This document shows, one piece after another, positions 1 to 3,821 of a DNA stretch of 6,656 nucleotides. The DNA is from Clostridiales bacterium UBA8960 (GTDB lineage Bacteria; Bacillota; Clostridia; Peptostreptococcales; Acidaminobacteraceae), in assembly GCA_003482695.1 (NCBI GenBank), contig DMYC01000030.1:1-6656 (forward strand), written 5' to 3'. Positions within the stretch are counted from its first letter, which is position 1, and each line of letters starts with the position of its first letter. Both the position numbers and the translations under genes were made by a program. Under the pieces are notes generated by a model. The model searched no databases and had not been told where the DNA came from. It saw only the letters and a list, made by a program, of their open reading frames with translations.

Positions 1-1
1 A

Positions 2-106
2 GCAAAAATCTTTAGCCATTGGCCGAAGACATACCGCTGGACGGCTAAGGTAAGCTTGACTGATGAGGGCAAGGCTCATATCGAGTCTGGCTGGGAAAGG
101 ATATAA
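2..106 (+). CDS. C-terminal end of an unrecognised protein (5' end outside window)
   Basis: An open frame runs from the window edge and ends at TAA 104-106. Its last 34 residues include KTYRWTAKVSLTDEGKAHI and end in GWERI. The stop lies one base before the ATG of the next gene, and that gene's ribosome binding site is inside this tail, which is typical of translationally coupled genes. I do not recognise the family from so short a piece. The main support is its perfect spacing with the next gene, so it could still be chance reading frame. Confidence 0.55.
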   Translation, partial: AKIFSHWPKTYRWTAKVSLTDEGKAHIESGWERI

Positions 107-107
107 A

Positions 108-572
108 ATGGTAGATAATCATACCGTTATGGTGGATGGATTTTGTGCAGAATGCGGTTGTCGTGAAATTGATGGTCACTCGTGTTTTGGGCAGTTCGAG
201 TTTCCGCTGGCGTGGGAACACAACGATCCAGCACTCTATGCACTTCATTTCTGGCTGGTCACTTGCTATATGATTCAGCATCCTTCAAATTACACCGAAG
301 AAGGCTATGCGCAGATGATTCGGATTTTTGTTGATGCGTATGACAATGCTTGGGACACCCCGCACATTTTAAAGGTCAACAGGGAAAGGGTTAAGTTGAT
401 TGGTAAGATCAGTAACCCTACACCAAGTGCGCATCGAAGCAGAAAGTCAAGAAAATGGTCCATGACGATCAATGACATCTATTTAGGTGGAGAAGAGAAT
501 GCCATCGAAGGGCTGCTAAGATGGAAGGACACGATTAGAAGAGAATTGCCGACTTTTTCTGAACAGGATTAA
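108..572 (+). CDS. DUF5946-like Cys-rich protein
   Basis: This encodes a 154-residue soluble protein. I start it at ATG 108 because GGGAAAGG at 93-100 sits 7 nt upstream; an ATG at 63 in the same frame would add 15 residues but has no good ribosome binding site. Near the N-terminus is a CxxCxC cluster (C13, C16, C18) followed by C26, then a region with DPALYALHFWLVTCYMIQHP (residues 40-59). This Cys-rich start followed by a DPA...H...CY.xQHPS block resembles the DUF5946 family as I recall it. The family has no established biochemical role that I know of; the cysteines suggest a metal site, which is inference. No signal peptide or membrane segment is evident. It begins one base after the preceding gene, implying co-transcription. 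Confidence 0.75.
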   Translation: MVDNHTVMVDGFCAECGCREIDGHSCFGQFEFPLAWEHNDPALYALHFWLVTCYMIQHPSNYTEEGYAQMIRIFVDAYDNAWDTPHILKVNRERVKLIGKISNPTPSAHRSRKSRKWSMTINDIYLGGEENAIEGLLRWKDTIRRELPTFSEQD

Positions 573-580
573 TCGAGCTT

Positions 581-596
581 CAAACGCTAGCGTTTG
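581..596. repeat. Perfect 16-bp palindrome
   Basis: CAAACGCTAGCGTTTG is its own reverse complement and lies 8 bases after the stop of the DUF5946-like gene. No T-run follows, so it is a poor intrinsic terminator. As RNA it could form a 6-bp stem with a CTAG loop; as DNA it has the symmetry of a dimeric repressor site. Function unknown. Confidence 0.6.
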
Positions 597-610
597 CTAT
601 CATTAATCAA

Positions 611-620
611 GAAAGGAGGT
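611..620 (+). promoter_or_regulatory. Orphan strong ribosome binding site
   Basis: GAAAGGAGGT is a near-perfect Shine-Dalgarno sequence, but no ATG, GTG or TTG at normal spacing opens a usable frame. The next ATG (642) gives only six codons before TGA. The downstream recognisable reading frame (from 631) has no start codon. It looks like the start region of a gene whose N-terminal part was lost. Confidence 0.5.
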
Positions 621-630
621 CGGCTTATAA

Positions 631-783
631 CTTCAGGCGACATGGGGAAGAATCTATTCTGAGTGGTTCCCATCCAGTGGGTATGAGTCGGTCGAAGGAC
701 CGGAGATTCTATGGCATGAAAGCAAGGACACAAGCAATCCAAAGTACCGCAGTGAAATCTGGATTCCTGTCAAAAGAAAGTAG
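631..783 (+). pseudogene. 3' remnant of AraC/GyrI-type effector-binding domain gene
   Basis: In the frame ending at TAG 781-783 the translation includes [20 protein letters not shown], then [10 protein letters not shown] and, at the very end, [12 protein letters not shown]. This is the characteristic C-terminal end of the effector-binding (GyrI-like) domain found alone or after an AraC-type DNA-binding domain in Bacillota, with the pattern W-P-SGYE...GPEI...EIWIPVKK. Only about 50 codons remain, the frame is closed by TAA at 628-630, and it contains no start codon. The full domain is about 150 residues, so the N-terminal two thirds and any helix-turn-helix part are missing. I therefore call it a truncated, non-functional remnant. 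Its stop overlaps the ribosome binding site of the selenoprotein gene. Confidence 0.75.
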
Positions 784-792
784 AGGGTATTT

Positions 793-1089
793 ATGCAAAT
801 CATCATCAATGACACAGTAAAGGCTTTCCTGAATAAGAAAGCGTCAAATGTGCTCACAGTGTCGCTTGTGCATTCAGGCGGTGGCTGATGTGGCTCGATA
901 ACGATGCCCGAAGTCGGGTATCGCGCGCCGGAGGTTCCGGAGCATTACAATATTCATGAAGTGGATGGCATCACCGTCTACGTCAAAAAGAATGTCACGA
1001 CAACTGCAAATCAACTCGAGTTTGTCGCGAGCAAGTTGTTGTTCGTCACGACGCTCGAAGTTCGCGGTGTTCGAACGAAATCGCTTTGA
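793..1089 (+). CDS. Putative selenoprotein, CC/Se-motif (HesB-like) type, Sec at TGA 886-888
   Basis: ATG 793 is preceded by AGAGGG (782-787) and opens a 98-residue frame interrupted only by TGA at codon 32. The N-terminal part reads MQIIINDTVKAFLNKKASNV; the TGA lies in VHSGGG-U-CGSI; the C-terminal part contains PEVPEHYNIHEVDGITVYV and ends in RGVRTKSL. This layout (short beta/alpha start, Gly-rich loop with adjacent Cys-Cys or Sec-Cys, then EVDGI.VYV) matches small proteins that I recall being catalogued as CC/Se motif family (seleno)proteins, related to the HesB-like selenoproteins. Sec32-Cys33 would be an adjacent redox or metal-binding pair; the exact function is unknown. A SECIS-like hairpin lies directly after the TGA, and a terminator follows the gene. 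The coding character is continuous across the TGA. The alternative is a Cys codon (TGT or TGC) mutated to TGA, giving a pseudogene. Confidence 0.8.
902..923 (+). promoter_or_regulatory. Putative bacterial SECIS hairpin
   Basis: Bases 902-910 pair with 915-923 in nine consecutive pairs (one G-U, at 906/919) around the loop AAGT at 911-914, or GAAGUC if the last G-C pair opens. The apical loop starts about 22 nt after the UGA at 886-888. Known bacterial SECIS elements lie within the coding region just after UGA, with the loop roughly 16-37 nt away and a G at or near the start of the loop; this hairpin fits both points. No clear bulged U like that in E. coli fdhF is visible. Confidence 0.65.
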
Positions 1090-1104
1090 TGAAAACTATT
1101 AGAA

Positions 1105-1137
1105 AGACTGTTTCACTTTGATGTGGACAGTTTTTTT
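1105..1137 (+). terminator. Intrinsic terminator after selenoprotein gene
   Basis: Bases 1105-1116 pair with 1123-1133 (one bulged T at 1112, two G-T wobbles) around the loop TTTGAT, followed by an unbroken T-run to 1137. It ends the selenoprotein transcript. Bases 1106-1127 recur exactly in the terminator at 2297-2330. Confidence 0.85.
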
Positions 1138-1153
1138 CTTATAAACTTTTTTC

Positions 1154-1174
1154 GTTTTACATGTTTTGTGAAAC
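1154..1174. repeat. Imperfect inverted repeat upstream of the toxin-antitoxin promoter
   Basis: GTTTTAC (1154-1160) and GTGAAAC (1168-1174) are inverted copies with one mismatch, overlapping a smaller perfect dyad TGTG-AAA-CACA at 1167-1177. They cover the position where the -35 contact of the promoter at 1192-1200 would fall, so they could be a regulator site. This is inference from position and symmetry only. Confidence 0.3.
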
Positions 1175-1191
1175 ACAGGTGAGATTTGATG

Positions 1192-1200
1192 TGATATAAT
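1192..1200 (+). promoter_or_regulatory. Extended -10 promoter of toxin-antitoxin operon
   Basis: TGATATAAT contains a consensus -10 TATAAT (1195-1200) with the extended TGn element. No convincing -35 hexamer is found 16-18 bp upstream (AACACA at 1172-1177), which extended -10 promoters tolerate. The expected transcription start is near 1207, inside the first TTATGATAA dyad, leaving a leader of about 60 nt. Confidence 0.7.
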
Positions 1201-1219
1201 TATGATAAGATTATGATAA
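1199..1219. promoter_or_regulatory. Tandem TTATGATAA dyads, candidate autoregulatory operator
   Basis: ATTATGATAA occurs at 1199-1208 and 1210-1219, an exact 11-bp period, about one helical turn. Each TTATGATAA core is a dyad (TTAT-N-ATAA). The sites overlap the end of the -10 box and the transcription start. Phd/YefM antitoxins usually repress their own promoter by binding palindromes there, so this is the natural operator candidate; no binding evidence is available. Confidence 0.5.
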
Positions 1220-1268
1220 AATTACACTAGAATTAAGCCTTTTTTTAGGTGGGAAGGAGGAGGAAAGG

Positions 1269-1526
1269 ATGATCCAAATTAGCAAAATATCGGATTTAAG
1301 AAATAAGTTTAATGAAATTGAGAACGTTGTGCGGGAAGGACAACCGGTGTATCTAACTAAAAATGGATACGGCACCATGGTTGTCATGAGTATTGAAACC
1401 TATTCTAGAATGACTGAGAATACAGAATTGTTGCTGGATATTGCTGACAAGTATGCTGCTGAGCATCAGACACGTTATAGTCATGAAGAAGTTTTCAAGA
1501 AGGTTCGGGGAAAAATCAATGAGTGA
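1269..1526 (+). CDS. Type II antitoxin, Phd/YefM family
   Basis: This encodes an 85-residue protein. ATG 1269 is preceded by a purine-rich site with GGAGGAGG ending 8 nt upstream. The N-terminal half has the Phd/YefM pattern: ISKISDLRNKFNEI (residues 4-17), then GQPVYLTKNGYGTMVVMS (24-41), where the beta strands and the K-N-G turn form the DNA-binding dimer fold, then ETY (43-45). The charged C-terminal half (about 50-85) is the part that usually neutralises the toxin. Its last codons overlap the toxin start by 8 nt (ATGAGTGA), implying translational coupling. In this family the antitoxin represses its own operon, with the toxin as co-repressor; the tandem dyads at 1199-1219 are the likely target. 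Confidence 0.9.
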   Translation: MIQISKISDLRNKFNEIENVVREGQPVYLTKNGYGTMVVMSIETYSRMTENTELLLDIADKYAAEHQTRYSHEEVFKKVRGKINE

Positions 1527-1854
1527 AACTGAAGCGACGTATCAACTTAGGTATTTACCGATTTTTTTCGATGATTTATCTGAAAAAGTAACATATATAT
1601 CTGAAGTGCTCAAAAATATTGAAGCGGCGAACGATTTGATTGATGCTGTTGAAAAGGTCATTCTAGCGAGATTGCCTGTAGCGGAGTCGTTTGAAAGGTA
1701 TCATACAACCAAAGAAAGACCATATCCCTATTATCGGATTCATGTTGGAAACTTTAATGTTTATTATGTTGTTATAGATGATGATAAGAATAATAAAATT
1801 ATGGAAGTTCGGAGATTTTTGTATAATAAGCAAAATAGGATTGACTATTTATAA
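1519..1854 (+). CDS. Type II toxin, RelE/ParE superfamily
   Basis: This encodes a 111-residue protein. I start it at ATG 1519, which overlaps the antitoxin stop, rather than at the upstream in-frame ATG 1441 that would lie deep inside the antitoxin gene. Residues 1-50 form the expected strand plus two helices (YLPIFFDDLSEKVTYISEVL near the front). The C-terminal sheet carries YYRIHVGNFNVYYVVIDDD (residues 71-89) and IMEVRRFLYNKQN (94-106), the typical ParE/RelE pattern of R-x-x-x-x-x-Y-x-V-x-Y followed by a V-x-R strand and a Y/R-rich end. R73, R98, R99 and Y102 are candidate functional residues. Family members either cleave ribosome-bound mRNA (RelE) or poison gyrase (ParE); the sequence alone does not decide which. 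A terminator follows 5 bases after the stop. Confidence 0.88.
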   Translation: MSETEATYQLRYLPIFFDDLSEKVTYISEVLKNIEAANDLIDAVEKVILARLPVAESFERYHTTKERPYPYYRIHVGNFNVYYVVIDDDKNNKIMEVRRFLYNKQNRIDYL

Positions 1855-1858
1855 CAAG

Positions 1859-1890
1859 AAGACTGTGTCACACTAAGTGAAGCAGTCTTT
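1859..1890 (+). terminator. Terminator hairpin after toxin gene
   Basis: AAGACTG (1859-1865) pairs with CAGTCTT (1883-1889). After a 2x2 internal loop, TCAC (1868-1871) pairs with GTGA (1877-1880) around ACTAA. The T-run is short and interrupted by AAC, so termination may be leaky. The outer stem resembles the other two terminators in the window. Confidence 0.7.
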
Positions 1891-1898
1891 AACTTTTC

Positions 1899-1927
1899 AT
1901 ACAACTTAATTGACTCTAGCGTTGTAT
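1899..1927. promoter_or_regulatory. Inverted repeat across the -35 of the membrane-protein promoter
   Basis: ATACAAC (1899-1905) and GTTGTAT (1921-1927) are perfect 7-bp inverted copies, 15 bp apart, flanking and overlapping the -35 and spacer of the promoter at 1910-1938. Symmetry and position suggest a repressor site. Separately, ATTGACTC occurs twice, at 1909-1916 and 1926-1933. Confidence 0.45.
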
Positions 1928-1938
1928 TGACTCATAAT
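1910..1938 (+). promoter_or_regulatory. SigA-type promoter for small membrane protein
   Basis: TTGACT (1910-1915) and CATAAT (1933-1938) are separated by exactly 17 bp. Transcription would start near 1945, a few bases before the ribosome binding site AAGGAGG (1952-1958), giving a very short leader. Confidence 0.65.
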
Positions 1939-1951
1939 TTAAGTACAGACC

Positions 1952-1972
1952 AAGGAGGCCCCAATGGATTAA
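1952..1972 (+). other. Strong ribosome binding site and ATG blocked by TAA at codon 3
   Basis: AAGGAGG (1952-1958) is 5 nt from ATG 1964, ideal for initiation, but the frame reads ATG-GAT-TAA. The same frame then continues without a stop as NSSRDEYGNR into the membrane protein at 2003. Either the native start has been cut off by a single nonsense change, or the two-codon mini-ORF is a leader that permits reinitiation at 2003. Confidence 0.6.
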
Positions 1973-2002
1973 AACAGTTCAAGAGATGAATACGGCAATA
2001 GA

Positions 2003-2260
2003 ATGGAATTCAGAGAAGTCAATAATACTTCCGAATCAGGTGTGGTAACGGTTAAAGAATGGATTATCACGATGCTAATCCTCATGATCCCGCTGGTGAA
2101 TATCGTAATGGTTTTCGTGTGGGCATTTGGCGGGGGAGCGAACGCGAGCAAGGCGAACTACTTTAAAGCCATGTTGATCATCTGGTTGGTTGGCATAGTG
2201 CTTTGGTTTTTGGTTGTTGGCACATTCTTGATGCCGGTCTTTAGATCAATGACTTATTAG
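2003..2260 (+). CDS. Small two-helix membrane protein, unknown function
   Basis: From ATG 2003 this gives an 85-residue protein with a polar N-terminus (about 18 residues), one hydrophobic helix at about 19-42, a glycine-rich polar turn GGGANASKAN (43-52), and a second helix at about 55-80. I do not recognise a named family, though small proteins with a VWAFGG...SKxN turn between two helices recur in Bacillota. ATG 2003 lacks a ribosome binding site of its own. The good site lies at 1952-1958 before ATG 1964, in the same frame but separated by TAA 1970-1972. Without that stop the protein would be 98 residues, beginning MD-x-NSSRDEYGNRM. It may therefore be weakly translated, reinitiated, or broken. 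It has its own promoter and terminator. Confidence 0.6.
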   Translation: MEFREVNNTSESGVVTVKEWIITMLILMIPLVNIVMVFVWAFGGGANASKANYFKAMLIIWLVGIVLWFLVVGTFLMPVFRSMTY

Positions 2261-2296
2261 TTTAGTGCTTCAAGTTGTAGTGCTGGTATAAAAATG

Positions 2297-2330
2297 AGAC
2301 TGTTTCACTTTGATGTGGAGCGGTCTTTTT
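2297..2330 (+). terminator. Intrinsic terminator after membrane protein
   Basis: Bases 2297-2308 pair with 2315-2326 in twelve unbroken pairs (four G-T wobbles at 2301, 2303 and 2305 and their vicinity) around the loop TTTGAT, followed by T5-C-T3. Bases 2298-2319 are identical to 1106-1127 in the first terminator, while the distal arms differ in a way that keeps pairing. Confidence 0.85.
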
Positions 2331-2421
2331 CTTTACCTAGATCCTTCCGTCATCTGACTGTCCTGCAGATGTCGTTGTCATGGTTTTATTGCACCAGAAC
2401 AGGGTAAAAAATATCGAAACG

Positions 2422-2435
2422 AGAAAACGTTTTCC
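2422..2435. promoter_or_regulatory. cre/LacI-family operator-like site 1
   Basis: The core GAAAACGTTTTC (2423-2434) is a perfect 12-bp palindrome with a central CG. It fits the cre consensus TGWAANCGNTNWCA except at the outermost T and A. CcpA, or a LacI-family maltose regulator such as MalR, would be the expected ligand. It lies about 140 bp upstream of the promoter. Confidence 0.55.
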
Positions 2436-2541
2436 TTATTACTAAAATCGATACAATCCTAAGAGGAGAAATATTTTCAAAATGTGTTGAAATTTGAACG
2501 TTTGTTGTAAGTTTAATTATCTGAAAATTCATTTTATGCAA

Positions 2542-2555
2542 GGTAAACGGTTTCG
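2542..2555. promoter_or_regulatory. cre/LacI-family operator-like site 2
   Basis: GGTAAACGGTTTCG matches the cre consensus at all positions except the two outermost bases. Its centre lies just upstream of the -35 box, about 53 bp before the likely transcription start and exactly 120 bp from the centre of site 1. Control by CcpA (glucose) or a MalR-type regulator (maltose) is inferred from motif and gene content. Confidence 0.55.
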
Positions 2556-2565
2556 TAAATCTGCG

Positions 2566-2595
2566 TTGACGCTAATCTTTTCGCGATGCTATGAT
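2566..2595 (+). promoter_or_regulatory. Promoter of the starch/maltodextrin operon
   Basis: TTGACG (2566-2571) and TATGAT (2590-2595) are 18 bp apart, with a TGC extended -10 at 2587-2589. Transcription would start near 2602, leaving about 40 nt before ATG 2642, with ribosome binding site AAAGGGGA at 2629-2636. Confidence 0.75.
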
Positions 2596-2641
2596 TTAAT
2601 TAACAAGATTCATTGCTTGTAAAAGCGGAAAGGGGAATAAG

Positions 2642-3772
2642 ATGAAACGTAAAAATAGGTTGATGGGTTTATTATTGATCTTGACGCTTCTGCTGTCTGT
2701 GCCGAGTTACGCAGATGATTCAGTAAAGATTGTTTATGCAGAAGTTCCAGAGGATTGGGAAGCACCTCATTTATGGGCATGGGCCGATGATGGAAAAGGT
2801 GTGTTCGATACTTGGCCGGGCGGTGCGATGTCTGAGGATTCAGAGAACCCAGGTTGGTATTACCTGTATGTTCCTAAATGGGCATCCAATGTAATCGTCA
2901 ATGCCAACGAAGGAAGTGTTCAAACAAGCGATTATCAAATTGGAGAGACGGATATCTGGCTTACTGTACAAGATAGCGATACAGTAGAAATTAGCGAAGT
3001 AAAGCTGACAACTGGTGAATTACCGAAATATGTACCAATGATAGATATTTATGCTAAAGTACCGGAGTCATGGGAAACGGTTGGACTTTGGGCTTGGTCG
3101 CATCCTGAGGGTACAAACGCCTTTGCGGCATGGCCAGGAGAAACGATGGTTCAAAAGCCGGATGGATGGTTTACAGCGAAAGCGCCTGGTTGGATCAACA
3201 GCATCATCATAAATGGCAACGACGGAACCGTTCAGACGGCGGATATGTCGATTGAATCAAAATCTGTATGGGTAACCGTAAACGAAGACGGTTCAAGTGA
3301 ATTTGCCTATGAAGCACCTGCAGTTGCTGCTGAAACCGTTCGTGTTCATGCTAAGGTTCCTTCCGATTGGTCAAACATAAATATTTGGGCTTGGTCACAT
3401 CCGGATGGTACAAATGCGTTTGCGGCATGGCCGGGTGAAACGATGACGGATGGTGGTGAAGGTTGGCTAATCTATGATGTACCAAATTGGATCAACTCAA
3501 TCATAATTAATGGAAATGATGGTACAATACAGACAGGGGACATGCGTGTCGATGCAGGTAAAGATGTGTGGATCGTCGTCAGTGATGAAAACACGTATGT
3601 TTTTGATTATCTACCGCTGGATGAAGTTGAACCTGTTGAAACGACAGAAGCAACAGAAGCGGAATCACCGGCTGAAGCCGAAAACGACAATGGCATGATG
3701 CCTATGTTGTTGCTTGCAGGTGCAGTTGCTGCAGGTGGCGGGTTGTTCGTCTATAAGAAAAAGAAAAAATAA
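2642..3772 (+). CDS. Membrane-anchored surface protein with three CBM26-like starch-binding modules
   Basis: This encodes a 376-residue protein. Residues 1-25 are a signal peptide (MKRKNR, a Leu-rich core, cleavage near YADD). Three homologous modules follow at about 28-120, 134-224 and 233-323. Each has LWAW or IWAW, a WPG-x-x-M turn, an aromatic-rich PxW segment and a strand ending in IIxNGNDGTxQT (VIVNANEGSVQT in the first), which is the layout of the starch-binding module CBM26 (Pfam Starch-binding module 26). A Glu/Thr/Ala-rich linker (about 325-350) leads to a hydrophobic helix (about 352-371) and a KKKKK tail, so the protein is anchored in the membrane with the modules outside. There is no LPxTG motif and no catalytic domain, so it should bind alpha-glucans without cutting them. 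It is the first gene of the operon and probably feeds the binding protein and permeases downstream. Confidence 0.87.
   Translation: MKRKNRLMGLLLILTLLLSVPSYADDSVKIVYAEVPEDWEAPHLWAWADDGKGVFDTWPGGAMSEDSENPGWYYLYVPKWASNVIVNANEGSVQTSDYQIGETDIWLTVQDSDTVEISEVKLTTGELPKYVPMIDIYAKVPESWETVGLWAWSHPEGTNAFAAWPGETMVQKPDGWFTAKAPGWINSIIINGNDGTVQTADMSIESKSVWVTVNEDGSSEFAYEAPAVAAETVRVHAKVPSDWSNINIWAWSHPDGTNAFAAWPGETMTDGGEGWLIYDVPNWINSIIINGNDGTIQTGDMRVDAGKDVWIVVSDENTYVFDYLPLDEVEPVETTEATEAESPAEAENDNGMMPMLLLAGAVAAGGGLFVYKKKKK
2723..3610 (+). repeat. Three tandem module-encoding repeats (about 280 bp each)
   Basis: The units are roughly 2723-3001, 3041-3313 and 3338-3610. Units two and three are much closer to each other (shared SHPxGTNAFAAWPGETM and WINSIIINGNDGT) than to unit one (ADDGKGVFDTWPGGAM, WASNVIVNANEGS). 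This implies an old duplication followed by a more recent one. Many third-codon differences show the last duplication is not fresh. Confidence 0.85.
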
Positions 3773-3821
3773 ATGCGTGACAATCTGCGAGTAAGCTTTG
3801 CATTTGGACAGGAGGCGCAAT

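Larger units (their letters stand above)
2331..2641. other. Non-coding control region of the starch/maltodextrin operon
   Basis: I see no credible gene on either strand between the terminator ending near 2330 and the start at 2642. It holds two cre/LacI-like sites (2422-2435, 2542-2555) and a promoter (2566-2595), listed separately. An AGAGGAG at 2462-2468 is followed only by ATG-TGT-TGA (2482-2490) and does not lead into a gene. The stretch 2335-2420 shows nothing I can name. Confidence 0.6.

Noticed and set aside
611..660. A short peptide gene from ATG 642 after the strong ribosome binding site
   Set aside because: It ends at TGA after six codons and lies about 21 nt from the Shine-Dalgarno sequence, too far for efficient initiation.
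654..857. A 67-residue reading frame on the minus strand
   Set aside because: It lies opposite the recognisable effector-binding-domain remnant and the start of the selenoprotein gene, and has no plausible ribosome binding site or family resemblance.
886..888. TGA read as tryptophan (Mollicutes-type code 4)
   Set aside because: The other genes in the window use TGG for Trp and end at TGA in normal places (antitoxin stop 1524-1526, malF stop 5946-5948), so a general reassignment is not supported.
904..1089. A stand-alone 61-residue gene starting at ATG 904
   Set aside because: It has no ribosome binding site, and its start falls inside the SECIS-like hairpin. The frame is the continuation of the longer reading frame from 793 through TGA 886-888.
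1105..2330. A chromosomal integron-like cassette array (small genes each ending in a related hairpin)
   Set aside because: The hairpins are ordinary terminators with T-runs and lack the GTTRRRY core sites of attC; two of the transcripts also have their own promoters.
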